Positions 8,500 to 18,257 of a DNA stretch of 64,000 bases are shown here, piece after piece. Position 1 is the stretch's first letter. Each line of letters opens with the position of its first letter. Below the pieces are notes generated by a model. It had not been told where the DNA came from. It saw nothing but the letters and a program-made list of their open reading frames with translations, and did not search any database. The DNA lies in IMG/VR virus record IMGVR_UViG_3300009161_000031, positions 1 through 64,000 of that record. The stretch is one strand, 5' to 3'. This DNA comes from a virus. A program made the position numbers and the translations under genes.

Positions 8500-8893
8500 A
8501 TATTTCTTAAGCATTGCCGCTGCTGTATCTGAGCGCGCCACCTGCCCCTCCAGAAAAGTTGGTGCGGTGCTGGTGGATCAAGAAACTAATGCTATCCTGT
8601 CTACGGGATACAATGGAGCGCCTCGTGGTGGCAACCATTGTCCCGATCACGAAGCTGGTTCGCCAGATTGCATTGCAACTCACGCTGAGTTAAATCTGTT
8701 GCTCAACGCGTGCTTCAATGGAATAAAAACTCGCAATGCTTGTTTGTATATAACATGCACACCCTGTATCGAATGCGCTCCGCACATCTTGAGCGCAGGT
8801 ATTTCTAGGGTAGTATGCGGGGGAGAGTATCGTAGTTTAGAGGGTTTCAACTACTTGGTTGATTCTGGAGTATCAATTCGCATTGGAGCGTAA
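8480..8893 (+). CDS. dCMP deaminase
   Basis: 137 residues. The zinc-dependent deaminase signature is intact: HAE (H68, E70) and PCIEC (C96, C99), with the extra Cys/His cluster (C22, H53, C54, H57) seen in ComEB-type dCMP deaminases. It converts dCMP to dUMP, which the phage ThyX at 59.4 kb can methylate to dTMP, so the two genes form one pathway despite their distance. Start ATG overlaps the previous gene. Confidence 0.93.
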   Translation: MRPSWDEYFLSIAAAVSERATCPSRKVGAVLVDQETNAILSTGYNGAPRGGNHCPDHEAGSPDCIATHAELNLLLNACFNGIKTRNACLYITCTPCIECAPHILSAGISRVVCGGEYRSLEGFNYLVDSGVSIRIGA

Positions 8894-11800
8894 TGTCAGA
8901 CTTTGTTCACCTTCATGTCCATAGTGAGTATTCACTATTAGACGGAATGAGCAGGCCAGAGGAAATTGCTCAAATTGCAAAACGCAATAATCAGTCCGCA
9001 TGCGGAATTACTGATCACGGAACTATGGCTGGAACATTGCAGTTTCAGCAGGCTTGCACTAAGCATGGAATAAAACCCATCTTTGGTTGCGAGTTTTATT
9101 ATGTTCCGACCCTTGCTGCCGACAGTGAGGATAAAAAAGCAGAGCGATTTCATCTCATTATTCACGCCAAAAATCAGACAGGTCTGCATAAGTTATTTCA
9201 GATCATGCAGAAATCATGGACTACTGGTTTCTACCACAAGCCTAGAATTGAGTGGGCTGATTTAGAATTTCTTGCTGGCGATGTAGTTGTTTTATCTGGA
9301 TGCATGGGTTCTCACCTGAGCAAGCAAATTATGAATGGCGAAGAAGCCAAAGCTGAAGCAACTGCCAAGCAGTTCTATGATCGCTTTGGTAATGACTATT
9401 ATCTAGAACTTCAGCCATGGAATGATGCCAACCTAAATAAGACTTTGTTGTCGTTTAGTGACGCTATGGGCATTAAAGCAGTAGGAACTCTTGACTGTCA
9501 TTATCCAACATTGTCTGATAGGGGCATTGAGGAAGTTCTTTTATGCGTTGCTCAGGTTCCGAGCATGAATGCCTCTCAGGATAGGCACTTAAGAGCTACT
9601 GCCGATTCTGCCAAGAAAGAGCGTGATCTCGTTAAGAGAATGAATATGTTGTTCCCAGATCGCAGGCTTAGGTTTGATGATATTCACCCTTATCTTATGG
9701 GCACCGACGAGGTTGCTGAATATTTTGCCGAGCATGGTTGGCCTCAACCATTCTTGCTGGAGAATACTCTAGAAGTTGCAGATAAATGCAATGCTGAGAT
9801 TGAGATGGGGCGTAAGTTGCTGCCTTCTTATTCAAAGATTCTAGATAGCTCAGACTATTTATCAGAGTTGGCTGAGTGGGGCCTTCGAGAGAAGGGCTTG
9901 AATGAAGCCGATGGGTACATGGAAAGACTTAATGAAGAACTCGGGATAATCAAGAAACTTGATTTCTCTGATTACTTTTTGATTATCTGGGACATTATCA
10001 AGTGGGCTGACTCTCAAGGCATCGCCAGAGGGCCCGCTAGAGGCTCCGTAGGAGGCTCTCTGTTGGCGTATGCGCTCGATATAACATCTGTTGACCCTCT
10101 GGTGCACGATTTGCTATTTGCACGCTTTATAAGCGATGAGCGCAACGATTATCCAGACATTGACTTAGACTTTGATGATAGAAAAAGATATTTAATCAAG
10201 CAATATATCAAAGATAAGTGGGGCAACGACAATGTTGCATCTATCTCAACATTTGGTGAGTTTAAAGCCAAGTCTATCATCAAGGACGTAAGCAGAGTCT
10301 TTGGTGTCCCATATAGTGATGTCAACAAGATGACACCATTGTTTGAAACTCTTGGTGAGTTTCAAGATAAGTGCGGCAAATTTGCGGACGAGTATCCAGA
10401 TATATTGACTATTGCTCGCAGGATTGAAGGCAGGATTAGAACTGCTGGTGCCCATGCTGCTGGGGTCGTGGTATCCAATGTTCCCTTATGGCAGGTGTGC
10501 CCTATTGAGAGTAGATCAGACCCCAGCGCAGATGGTCGTGTAGAAGTAATAGCCTATGACATGGTTCAGGCTGAACAGTTAGGGCTAATCAAATTTGATA
10601 TTCTTGGAGTCAAGGCTATTGCTGTGGTCGATGACACTATTCAAGCTATCAAGCAGCGACATAATATTGATGTCTCTAAAGACTCAGTTACCTTAGACGA
10701 TGCAAGAGTCTATGCTGAGTTGCGTAATGGGAATACTCTTGGAGTATTTCAGGCAGAAGCCTCTGCCTATACTCGCCTGCTATTAGACTTGGAAGTGCAG
10801 AACTTTAGTGATTTAACTGCGTCTAATGCTTTGGTAAGACCTGGAGCTATGTTAACTCAGGGTGAGCAATACATTGCTTGCAAGAATCACGGAAGAGTTG
10901 TTGAGTATCATCACCCCATGCTTGAGGGAATCCTTAAAGACACCTATGGAACTTTCATCTATCAAGAGCAACTGATGCAAACAGTAGTTATGCTTGCTGA
11001 CTTCTCTTGGTCTGAGGCCGATAAGCTTCGTAAAATCATTGGTAAAAAGCGAGATGGAAGCGGATTCGATATCTATAAAGATAAGTTCTTAGATAATGCA
11101 TCTAAGCACATTGAGCGCAAAGCCGCAACTAAGATGTGGGATGACTTTGAGAAAGCAGCATTATATAGCTTTAACAAGAGCCATGCTGTGGGATATTCTA
11201 TATTAACATATCAGACTATGTGGCTAAAAATCAATTATCCGCTAGAATATATGTGGGCACTGTTAGCCAATGAGAATGAAAAAGAGAGAATCTCCACTCT
11301 ATTGCTTGAGGCTAATAGGCTTGAAATTGATATACAGATGCCTGACATCAATAAGTCGGAGATAAGCTTCTCACTAGATGGAGACAGCATTCGTTTCGGT
11401 CTTAGCAATGTTCTCGGTGTCGGTAAAGGAGCATTAGATGAAATCTTGCGTAATAGACCTTTTAGTTCATTCGAAGAATTTAATGGCAAGTGTCGCAAAA
11501 CCTATGTTAGATCCAATGTTATCGAGAATCTCTCACGAGTTGGCGGTTTCACGAGCATTGGCTATAGCGGAGATTACGACACGAAGCAATACTATTTGTC
11601 GATTCTAAATTATCCAATTCATGCAAATGATGACAAAACTTTTGCTGACCTATTGACTAACTGTTCAGAGATTGATATAGATACTAACGAGTATCATTTC
11701 ATGCGTGGCATTACTAAAAGCACAGCAAGAAAGCCTCATTATTTCAGGGTAGAGATTGAAGATTCAACTTCATCTATTACAGGTTTTGGGGATATTGAGA

Positions 11801-12300
11801 TGAACCTAAAGACTCGTGAGCACATATACGCATTAGTTGGAGATAAATCTCTCATTGCTTACTGCGCTACAGATGAACCTCAGAAGTGGTTGGACTCTAC
11901 AATCAATGATTTAATTCATGGGTCTATGCTAGATACTGAAAAGTTTGCGATATTTCTCAATCTTTTAAACTCTGGGGCCTTTGATGAATTAAGTAAATCT
12001 CTATCTGAACACGGTGTTGGTGACTTTGATGAAGAGAAAAGTCTGGGCATAGTTATGCGCTGTAGGATTTTTACTACGAAAACTGGAAAGAAGATGGCAT
12101 CGCTTTATATTTATGATCCAATGAAGAATAAAGTGTTTAAGATAGTAATCTTCAATAAGACTTTGAATTCAGTAATTCATGTCGTTCGACATACATTTTG
12201 GCCACTGATTTATCGAAAATCTGTACGCAACTCTGATATAATTTTCGAAGATGCGATCTCTTTAGATAAATTCAAGGAGATCAAAGGAATAACCAGTTAA
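8893..12300 (+). CDS. dnaE: DNA polymerase III alpha subunit (DnaE-type)
   Basis: 1135 residues, close to the usual length. The PHP domain begins at once (FVHLHVHSEYSLLDG, H6/H8/H10) and retains further His/Asp residues. The polymerase palm shows GPARGSVGGS near 380 and the catalytic PDIDLDFDD at 421-429. Fingers and a helix-hairpin-helix region follow (FGLSNVLGVGKGALDEI). It is the phage replicase; no clamp or clamp loader is visible here, so host ones may serve. The ATG overlaps the deaminase stop by 1 nt. Confidence 0.96.
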   Translation: MSDFVHLHVHSEYSLLDGMSRPEEIAQIAKRNNQSACGITDHGTMAGTLQFQQACTKHGIKPIFGCEFYYVPTLAADSEDKKAERFHLIIHAKNQTGLHKLFQIMQKSWTTGFYHKPRIEWADLEFLAGDVVVLSGCMGSHLSKQIMNGEEAKAEATAKQFYDRFGNDYYLELQPWNDANLNKTLLSFSDAMGIKAVGTLDCHYPTLSDRGIEEVLLCVAQVPSMNASQDRHLRATADSAKKERDLVKRMNMLFPDRRLRFDDIHPYLMGTDEVAEYFAEHGWPQPFLLENTLEVADKCNAEIEMGRKLLPSYSKILDSSDYLSELAEWGLREKGLNEADGYMERLNEELGIIKKLDFSDYFLIIWDIIKWADSQGIARGPARGSVGGSLLAYALDITSVDPLVHDLLFARFISDERNDYPDIDLDFDDRKRYLIKQYIKDKWGNDNVASISTFGEFKAKSIIKDVSRVFGVPYSDVNKMTPLFETLGEFQDKCGKFADEYPDILTIARRIEGRIRTAGAHAAGVVVSNVPLWQVCPIESRSDPSADGRVEVIAYDMVQAEQLGLIKFDILGVKAIAVVDDTIQAIKQRHNIDVSKDSVTLDDARVYAELRNGNTLGVFQAEASAYTRLLLDLEVQNFSDLTASNALVRPGAMLTQGEQYIACKNHGRVVEYHHPMLEGILKDTYGTFIYQEQLMQTVVMLADFSWSEADKLRKIIGKKRDGSGFDIYKDKFLDNASKHIERKAATKMWDDFEKAALYSFNKSHAVGYSILTYQTMWLKINYPLEYMWALLANENEKERISTLLLEANRLEIDIQMPDINKSEISFSLDGDSIRFGLSNVLGVGKGALDEILRNRPFSSFEEFNGKCRKTYVRSNVIENLSRVGGFTSIGYSGDYDTKQYYLSILNYPIHANDDKTFADLLTNCSEIDIDTNEYHFMRGITKSTARKPHYFRVEIEDSTSSITGFGDIEMNLKTREHIYALVGDKSLIAYCATDEPQKWLDSTINDLIHGSMLDTEKFAIFLNLLNSGAFDELSKSLSEHGVGDFDEEKSLGIVMRCRIFTTKTGKKMASLYIYDPMKNKVFKIVIFNKTLNSVIHVVRHTFWPLIYRKSVRNSDIIFEDAISLDKFKEIKGITS

Positions 12301-12344
12301 GCGTCTGGTTTGCAAACGCTACTAAATCAAAATAGGAGAAAAAA

Positions 12345-13298
12345 ATGTTAAGAATTAATCGCGGAGAACGTATGCCGCTACACGATATAATCCCGACTCC
12401 TTCAGTCGGACTAAACCATGTATTGGGTGGAGGACTTTGGACTGGACGATTCAGTTTAGTTTGGGGCACTCCCTCTGCTGGGAAAACAACTATGTTGTTA
12501 CATCTTCTAGCTAATGCTCAGAAGAAAGGGTATACCGCAGTCATTGTAGATACCGAAGGGTCTATTACCGACAATTGGGCAGAAAAATGCGGAATAGATT
12601 TAACAAATAGAATCTTGCTTCAAAGTCGTATTGCTGAAGATATCCTGAAGCACATCATCCCCATGATGCAAGAGCCTGATAGCAAGTATATTTTTCTTAT
12701 TGACAGCATCAATGGCATTGCCTCTGAGTCTTTCTATAAATCAGACGAGGGGGGCGGGGGAATTGCCTCGCAGGCTAGGTCTAGGCGTTTGATGTATCAG
12801 AAAATGTCTGAGTATCTTAGCGTAGACAATGCTGTTATTATGGTGGCTCAACAGACTATGGACTTAAGCGGCAATCATCCTCGCCTAATGGCTAAGATCG
12901 GCAATGCTGAGTTACATTGGACTACAAATATTGTAAACCTATTTGCTTCGGCGGCTAAGGACTCTATCGAACGTGCAGGGGATTCTAACCTTATTGTCAA
13001 TAGAGAGGTTAGATGGACTATTGAGAAGTCTAAGCAGTCTCCAGTAGAGGGAACTCGTGGTTCTTATTGGTTCTCACCTCAAAATGCCGATATTGACATT
13101 AAGATGGAGCTAATTGATTTGGCGGTAATCAATGGAATTATTGAGAAGCGTGGTGCATGGTTCTATATCGGAGAAACAAAATTTCACGGTATGAAAAACT
13201 TAGTTGAAGGGGCCACCGATGAGCTAGTTCTTGATATCAAGAATAAGTTGGAGAATGGACTACTAACAACGGACAGTGGCAGCGCAGATGCCACATAA
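12345..13298 (+). CDS. recA: RecA-like recombinase/ATPase
   Basis: 317 residues with AGGAGAA before the ATG. Walker A is GTPSAGKTT (41-49); VIVDTEGSITDNWAE carries the catalytic Glu region and FLIDSINGIAS is Walker B. The core then gives MVAQQTMDLSG, equivalent to the RecA L2-side strand. It lacks the long RecA C-terminal domain, as do many phage recombinases. Expected to pair strands with the RuvC-like and Cas4-like enzymes encoded downstream. Confidence 0.9.
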   Translation: MLRINRGERMPLHDIIPTPSVGLNHVLGGGLWTGRFSLVWGTPSAGKTTMLLHLLANAQKKGYTAVIVDTEGSITDNWAEKCGIDLTNRILLQSRIAEDILKHIIPMMQEPDSKYIFLIDSINGIASESFYKSDEGGGGIASQARSRRLMYQKMSEYLSVDNAVIMVAQQTMDLSGNHPRLMAKIGNAELHWTTNIVNLFASAAKDSIERAGDSNLIVNREVRWTIEKSKQSPVEGTRGSYWFSPQNADIDIKMELIDLAVINGIIEKRGAWFYIGETKFHGMKNLVEGATDELVLDIKNKLENGLLTTDSGSADAT

Positions 13299-13590
13299 AA
13301 AAGATAAGCTTGAGTCTAAAGAGGCCGCTAAAGATGGTGCATCGCTTGTTGCAAATTCTGGAAGAGGTAAAGACAAAGGTGACGCAAGGTTGCCGGGTTA
13401 TCTGCTAGACTACAAGCATAATGAAAAAACATTTACCATCACTGCAGAGAACTGGTCTAAGCATCGTAAGGATGCTTGGAAAGATAGATACAGGGAGCCT
13501 GTTATCTCTGTAGTTTTTGGTGATGGAACAAAGTTGGCAATAATCGATTGGCAAATTTTTATGGACTTTATAGGAGAAAACAATGAGTGA
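13276..13590 (+). CDS. Hypothetical 104-aa protein
   Basis: The N-terminal ~35 residues are lysine-rich and disordered-looking; the rest is a compact domain (PGYLLDYKHNEKTFTITAENW ... VVFGDGTKLAIIDW). It overlaps the recA-like gene by 23 nt and the next gene by 8 nt. Function unknown; an accessory role in recombination is suggested only by position. Confidence 0.7.
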   Translation: MAAQMPHKKDKLESKEAAKDGASLVANSGRGKDKGDARLPGYLLDYKHNEKTFTITAENWSKHRKDAWKDRYREPVISVVFGDGTKLAIIDWQIFMDFIGENNE

Positions 13591-13921
13591 AGATATTAGC
13601 ATGACCGTAGAGCAGCTTCGTGAAAGCCTGGGCGAAGATGCTGAAGAATTTATTGAGGTAATGGCTGTCGTACAAGACATTATTGACAATCCAAATAGTT
13701 ATCATTCTACTAAAGCAGTTAAGTACGCCGCTATTCTAGCAGCTTATAGATATAAGGTTGGCATTAAAGCGCAGCACTATAAAACTTCAGGCAATAGTAG
13801 CATTATCAATCGCAGGCGTAAGGATGTTTTTCAGACTATGTATCACGCACTTGAGGAGAATATTAATACGCTCAAATTGCTCGGACGTATCGACGCAGTT
13901 TCTGCTGGCATCCTTCGATGA
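13583..13921 (+). CDS. Hypothetical 112-aa protein
   Basis: Helical throughout, acidic N-terminus, ending in a basic helix (INRRRKDVFQTMYHALEENINTLKLLGR). Such a small helical protein between recombinase and nuclease could bind ssDNA or act as adaptor, but no motif proves it. Overlaps both neighbours by a few nucleotides. Confidence 0.7.
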   Translation: MSEDISMTVEQLRESLGEDAEEFIEVMAVVQDIIDNPNSYHSTKAVKYAAILAAYRYKVGIKAQHYKTSGNSSIINRRRKDVFQTMYHALEENINTLKLLGRIDAVSAGILR

Positions 13922-14667
13922 GGAAACTTGTCGATTTAATGGCCTTGGCTCCAGTAAAAACTGCCAAGCCTATTGTAGTCGCTGAGCCTAGTCAGATGGA
14001 AGAAGATTTAGTTGCGGCCATTGATGCTGCGATTACTGAGAAGTATATTGTAGAGCGCACTCGTAAGATAGGCGGGTTTCATCCAAGCACAACTAATGAG
14101 TGCGGTAGATATGCTGTCTATCTTTTTAGGGGTGTAACCTATCAGCCTAAGTATGATGCCAGAACTCAGCGCATCTTTGACAACGGCCATGCTACTCACG
14201 ACCGCATCTACAAATATCTAGATGATATGGGCATTTTGCTTGAGTGCGAAATACCTCTTTCATATTCTGAGCCCCCCATTGAGGGAACTGCTGATGGGAT
14301 TATTGAGTGGAATGGCAGAAAGTTAATTGAGCTTAAGTCTATCTCAGACCAAGGCTTTATGATTAGAAAAGCTCATCATAAGCCAAAAGATGATCACTAC
14401 AGACAGGCTCAGATTTATATGAGATGCCTAGATTTAGATGGCGGCTTTGTAATATATGAAAATAAGAACAATCAAGAAATCCTGCCACTGTATCTTGAGC
14501 GTAATGATGAGTTTATTGATAAGCTTTTCAAGAAATATGGTAAGATATATAACATGTATACGGAAGGCAGCCTACCAAAGCGCCCATATAAGCAAATTAC
14601 CTCTGCTACTTGCAGGATGTGTGATATATCAAGTATGTGCTGGGCTGATAAGGACGATGGAATATGA
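13918..14667 (+). CDS. Cas4/RecB-like PD-(D/E)XK nuclease
   Basis: 249 residues. The nuclease core shows GTADGIIEWNGRKLIELKS (D126, E138-x-K140) and an upstream His (H91). Cysteines at 62 and in CRMCDISSMC (~232-241) match the four-Cys iron-sulfur site of Cas4-family exonucleases. No cas genes or CRISPR array are present, so it most likely processes phage DNA ends during recombination or replication. Confidence 0.9.
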   Translation: MRKLVDLMALAPVKTAKPIVVAEPSQMEEDLVAAIDAAITEKYIVERTRKIGGFHPSTTNECGRYAVYLFRGVTYQPKYDARTQRIFDNGHATHDRIYKYLDDMGILLECEIPLSYSEPPIEGTADGIIEWNGRKLIELKSISDQGFMIRKAHHKPKDDHYRQAQIYMRCLDLDGGFVIYENKNNQEILPLYLERNDEFIDKLFKKYGKIYNMYTEGSLPKRPYKQITSATCRMCDISSMCWADKDDGI

Positions 14668-14968
14668 TGTAATATTATGTGGCGAATGTGGTGTAGAGTT
14701 TTCACCTAAAGCACATAATGGTAAGTATTGTTCAGTAGATTGTCGCAAGGTTGCCACTAATAAAAAAGTTCTAGACAGATACTATGAAAATAAAGATAGA
14801 CGGTCTGGAAAAAATCAACAAAAATGCAGCAGAAAAGGCTGTACGACAATACTGAGCCGATATAACGCCGAAGATATATGCGAGGCCCACAAAATAGATC
14901 GTTTTGCTAAGAGATTAGGAAAATGGGGATGGGATGAGCAAAAAATTAGAGAAGAGTATAGCATATGA
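14657..14968 (+). CDS. Zinc-finger protein (103 aa)
   Basis: ATG at 14657, overlapping the nuclease stop by 11 nt. CGECGVEF ... YCSVDCRK forms one four-Cys finger (about 8-31), and CSRKGC ... C further on suggests a second. The C-terminal helix is basic. Probably DNA-binding; the overlap with the RuvC-like gene (4 nt) suggests a recombination role. Confidence 0.75.
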   Translation: MEYDVILCGECGVEFSPKAHNGKYCSVDCRKVATNKKVLDRYYENKDRRSGKNQQKCSRKGCTTILSRYNAEDICEAHKIDRFAKRLGKWGWDEQKIREEYSI

Positions 14969-15528
14969 GCCTGTCTGCAGCAATGCATTCAGGCACTGTG
15001 CTTTCTATAGACCCTTCGACTAAATCTCTTGCTTTTGCGGTTGTGGAGCGAAACGGTAATAGTATTTCACTTAAAGCTAAGGGCAAGATACTCTTTACCG
15101 GCGAGGATGATATTCAGTCAAAACTCAAGTTTATCGGCAGGGTGCTGCCCGAGTTAATTAAGTATCATACTCCTAAGTATGTGGTAATTGAACAAACAAT
15201 TTATATTCAGAATCCTCAGACTAGCAGGCTATTGTCTTATGTTGTTGGACACATGATAGGTTTAAGTTTAATGCACAACATAAAGACTATTGATGTCGGC
15301 CCTATTACTTGGAAAAGATGGCTTGGATATAAGAACGTATCCAAGGGTGAAATTGCTGCATGGTCTGCGGACATTGGCGAGAAAGAAGCGAAGAAAAAAG
15401 CATCTTTTGAAAGAAAAAATCGTGTCAAGATAATACTTGAAGAGCGCATACCAAATCTTGATGAGTCAGACTATGACATTCTGGATGCTATTGCAATTGG
15501 CGTATGGGCTGCTAGTACGGTCTTTTAA
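14965..15528 (+). CDS. RuvC-like Holliday junction resolvase
   Basis: 187 residues. Four acidic positions of the RNase H-fold resolvases are in place: D16 (VLSIDPSTKSLAFAV), E76 (YVVIEQTIY), and the C-terminal Asp pair in ESDYDILDAIAIG. The segment KASFERKNRVK is basic and could grip DNA. It should cut four-way junctions before packaging. Confidence 0.88.
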   Translation: MSLSAAMHSGTVLSIDPSTKSLAFAVVERNGNSISLKAKGKILFTGEDDIQSKLKFIGRVLPELIKYHTPKYVVIEQTIYIQNPQTSRLLSYVVGHMIGLSLMHNIKTIDVGPITWKRWLGYKNVSKGEIAAWSADIGEKEAKKKASFERKNRVKIILEERIPNLDESDYDILDAIAIGVWAASTVF

Positions 15529-15537
15529 GGAGTTAGT

Positions 15538-15834
15538 ATGGAACCATATAAACAAAAAGAATGGCTTTATGCTCATTACGTTCAAAAACGCATGAACTTG
15601 AAGGATATTCAAAAGTTGCTGAAGGATAGCTACAATGTCAGCATAACCGTTCAGGCTTTATATAACTGGGTAGAAAGATATGATCTACTTAAGTTCAGAG
15701 GCAAGGGCCGCAATTTGCGGGCTAAAACTCAACATAAGAACGCTGCCCCAAAGTCTCCGATGCAATTAAAAATGGAGGCATTGAAGAGAGAACAGCGCAG
15801 GCGGCAGAGAATGAACAAAGACAAAAGACGCTAG
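15538..15834 (+). CDS. Helix-turn-helix protein with basic tail
   Basis: 98 residues with AAGGAG before the ATG. KDIQKLLKDSYNVSITVQALYNWVERY reads as a helix-turn-helix with the recognition helix ending in YNWV. Residues 55-98 are very rich in Lys, Arg and Gln. A DNA-binding regulator or small terminase-like adaptor. Confidence 0.75.
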   Translation: MEPYKQKEWLYAHYVQKRMNLKDIQKLLKDSYNVSITVQALYNWVERYDLLKFRGKGRNLRAKTQHKNAAPKSPMQLKMEALKREQRRRQRMNKDKRR

Positions 15835-15931
15835 TTTTAAAAAAAACTAAGAAAAATTGCGTTTTTGTAACAAATCATGTATTAGACCTGATAATATATT
15901 TTTTGCTTACCCCCCTACAAGGAGATTTAAA
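15835..15931 (+). promoter_or_regulatory. Leader with possible promoter
   Basis: A 97-bp gap, unusual in this dense region. It has an inverted repeat TAGTTTT/AAAACTA just after the stop, and a GATAAT box near 15889 with TTGTAA 19 bp earlier. AAGGAGA precedes the next ATG. A promoter here is plausible but poorly matched. Confidence 0.3.
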
Positions 15932-16900
15932 ATGACTACAGTAATGGAATATCTCTCAGATAGAGATACCAACACCACCCACAAGCGCTTTATGCTTGGG
16001 GATATGAAGTATGAGAACAATGCGATTGTATACCAGGATGAAAGATATAACCTTTCAGACAATGCTTTTGGTCAGGTCTGCGATCTATTGAGCGTTCCTA
16101 AGGCATATGCTGAGAGGTGTCCTGAGGACATTAAATCAGTAACTATGAATTATTGGCTGAACCTTAGAAGTGAGATGATGTGGGCTGGACTGTTTGAAGG
16201 CTCTACGCTTCGTTCATTGATGAGTCCTTCTTATGCCTATGTTCCCGCTATCCAAATTTTTGAGACTGTTGAAGATTCTATTGAGGGCAGTCTTGAGATT
16301 GGTGAATGGAGCGTCAAGGGAGATACTATCGAGTATGTAGGATTTTCACCTAAGTATGATACTCACATTGTAGACTCAGAGGTTAGAGCCGGGTTAAGAG
16401 TTGTCTATTCAGATGCTTGGTCAGTCTTTCCAAAGTTTGATAGTTATCTCTGTAGAATTGCTTGTCTAAACTCTGCTGTTACTCCGATTGTGAGTCGCAA
16501 GTTTAGGGTTAATGGGAAATCATCTAGTGAACTAATTGAGCAGTCTCGTGAGTATATTACCTCAGCGGTTGGGCAAATTCAGCCAATGTTAGATGGCTTT
16601 GCTAATCTTGCGAATATTGAGATTACTAACTTTATCTCTTTGATTGGGAAGATTTGTACAGAGAATGGTCTGCCAAATAAACTTAAGAATCTTATTCTTG
16701 AATCGGTAGACAATCAGCAGTTTAAATCTACTGTGTCTGGTGAGATGCGTACTATGTATGATGTCATCAACCTTTTAACTTGGGTTGCTTCACACGCTAA
16801 TTTGACTGATGCTCATCGTGAGCATTTATTCGCTATTGCAGGCTCCGCTATGGTTCACAACACTACTCGCTGTGATTCTTGCGGAGGGTCTGTTGAGTGA
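15932..16900 (+). CDS. DUF932-like phage protein
   Basis: 322 residues from the ATG at 15932 (good AAGGAGA). The middle (LRSLMSPSYAYVPAIQIFETVED ... GLRVVYSDAWSVFPKFDSYLCRIACLNSAV) resembles the DUF932/phage-plasmid family found in many large phages, often near recombination genes. The C-terminus ends with a Cys pair (CDSC). Biochemical role not established. Confidence 0.65.
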   Translation: MTTVMEYLSDRDTNTTHKRFMLGDMKYENNAIVYQDERYNLSDNAFGQVCDLLSVPKAYAERCPEDIKSVTMNYWLNLRSEMMWAGLFEGSTLRSLMSPSYAYVPAIQIFETVEDSIEGSLEIGEWSVKGDTIEYVGFSPKYDTHIVDSEVRAGLRVVYSDAWSVFPKFDSYLCRIACLNSAVTPIVSRKFRVNGKSSSELIEQSREYITSAVGQIQPMLDGFANLANIEITNFISLIGKICTENGLPNKLKNLILESVDNQQFKSTVSGEMRTMYDVINLLTWVASHANLTDAHREHLFAIAGSAMVHNTTRCDSCGGSVE

Positions 16901-17249
16901 TTTACAAATAGGCAAGATGTATCTGCCTCCAAGAGGTGATGATATAATGCGCTCTCTTAAATCTGAGAACCCAGATGTTTGGCGCAGAATGCAGAGATTG
17001 CTGGATGCCTTTCAGATGGAGACGGTAGGAGCAGAGTATAGTAGATATTTTTCTGCAGATGTCATGAAACTGATTGAGGGCGGACTAATGAAGCCGGTAG
17101 TGAGCATAAATCCAGACTCCGGTGACGCAGATGTGCATTTTGTGGTATGGTCATATCTTTCTCCTGAATACAAGGTAATAGAGGATATGGAAGATGAAGA
17201 GTTTGACATCGTAGATGCGATGTTGGAATATTTTGGAAGGATGAATTAA
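16893..17249 (+). CDS. Hypothetical 118-aa protein
   Basis: The TTG at 16893 is chosen because GGAGGG lies 4 nt upstream and the codon overlaps the previous stop by 8 nt. Sequence is acidic, especially the C-terminus (IEDMEDEEFDIVDAM). No family recognised; likely a small accessory protein of the pre-terminase gene group. Confidence 0.65.
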   Translation: MSDLQIGKMYLPPRGDDIMRSLKSENPDVWRRMQRLLDAFQMETVGAEYSRYFSADVMKLIEGGLMKPVVSINPDSGDADVHFVVWSYLSPEYKVIEDMEDEEFDIVDAMLEYFGRMN

Positions 17250-17632
17250 TGGAACACGAAGATTTAGTCAAGTTTTGGTATGCCTTAGACGCTAAGGTAT
17301 CTAGCATCGGGTCAGCTACTCATGCGAGAAAATGTCGCAACAGATACTTTGCCTCTGATATTACCGATGAGCGCTACGAAAAAATATATGCAATTGTAGC
17401 CACTGAGGTGCGTCAGGCTATGGAATCAGAGTTTGAGAAGTGGAATGTATCTCCAGATGATTTAGAGGCGGTGTCTAGGATTAAGCGCTCTAGGATGCCT
17501 AAGCCACCTAAGGCTACCGAGTGGGCTACTACAGCGCCTTCTAAGGCCCCTACAGGCTCCGTAAAGAGGCGTAAGTCATCTTCGGGTCTAGTTGTTCGGG
17601 ATGCTGAAATGCCTTCTGAATTTGACGAATAG
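17249..17632 (+). CDS. Hypothetical 127-aa protein
   Basis: N-terminal half helical and charged, C-terminal third low-complexity with Pro, Lys, Ser and Thr (PKPPKATEWATTAPSKAPTGS) and an acidic end. The ATG overlaps the previous stop. Its tail could be a flexible linker. The terminase promoter lies within its last codons. Confidence 0.7.
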   Translation: MEHEDLVKFWYALDAKVSSIGSATHARKCRNRYFASDITDERYEKIYAIVATEVRQAMESEFEKWNVSPDDLEAVSRIKRSRMPKPPKATEWATTAPSKAPTGSVKRRKSSSGLVVRDAEMPSEFDE

Positions 17633-17651
17633 CCATGTTTAGTGATACAAT
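17622..17651 (+). promoter_or_regulatory. Leaderless-type promoter of terminase genes
   Basis: TTGACG (17622-17627), 18-bp spacer, TACAAT (17646-17651). The -10 box ends 6 nt before the ATG, so a start 7 nt downstream of it would place +1 on the A of the start codon. Confidence 0.75.
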
Positions 17652-17657
17652 AGACTT

Positions 17658-18257
17658 ATGAGTCAAGAAATAGAAAAAGCTGGACTTGGACTTTCCGATG
17701 AACTTCGGTTAGTCGAAGAGGCTGGCACTTTATCTATCAAGGGCTACAACTATAGCAATATAGCTGAACTTCTAGAGATTAGCCCGTACAAGGCTAAGCA
17801 ATATGTCAAGGAATATTTTCGAATAGTTCGGGATCAAGCCGATGAAGATCCATATTTCCTAGAAAGAGTCCAGCAAAATACACTAAGATTTCTCAATGAA
17901 CTAGATGAAATCTCTAAAGAGGCATGGGAGACTGTCAATGTAGCCACCGATAATGGTATGGTTACGGCAAGAACTCAGGCTTTAAAGCTTGCATTAGAAG
18001 TCACAGTTAAGAAAGCCCAGCTTCATCAGCTAATGGGTGGCACTAAATCTGACTCAGAGTATATTGCAAGAATGCAAAAAGCAGAATCGGTAAATCAGAT
18101 TCTGTCATCAGTTTTACGTGATGTAATTTCCGACTGCGAAAGGTGTCGGGATATGGCTCGCATAAAACTTGCTGAAGCGTTTTCTCTTATGGATAGCGCC
18201 GATAGCGAACCCGTTGATGAGGCTGAACTAGCCGATGACGACGACCTTGACGTATGA
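17658..18257 (+). CDS. terS: Putative terminase small subunit
   Basis: 199 residues with an N-terminal helix-turn-helix region (IKGYNYSNIAELLEISPYKAK), a long helical middle suited to oligomerisation and a highly acidic C-terminus. It overlaps the large terminase gene by 4 nt, the standard partner position. It would recognise the packaging site and load the motor. No ribosome site; the promoter predicts a leaderless message. Confidence 0.8.
   Translation: MSQEIEKAGLGLSDELRLVEEAGTLSIKGYNYSNIAELLEISPYKAKQYVKEYFRIVRDQADEDPYFLERVQQNTLRFLNELDEISKEAWETVNVATDNGMVTARTQALKLALEVTVKKAQLHQLMGGTKSDSEYIARMQKAESVNQILSSVLRDVISDCERCRDMARIKLAEAFSLMDSADSEPVDEAELADDDDLDV

Noticed and set aside
15857-15931. Longer start for the DUF932-like gene
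   Set aside because: The ATG at 15932 has an ideal AAGGAGA; upstream codons lack support.
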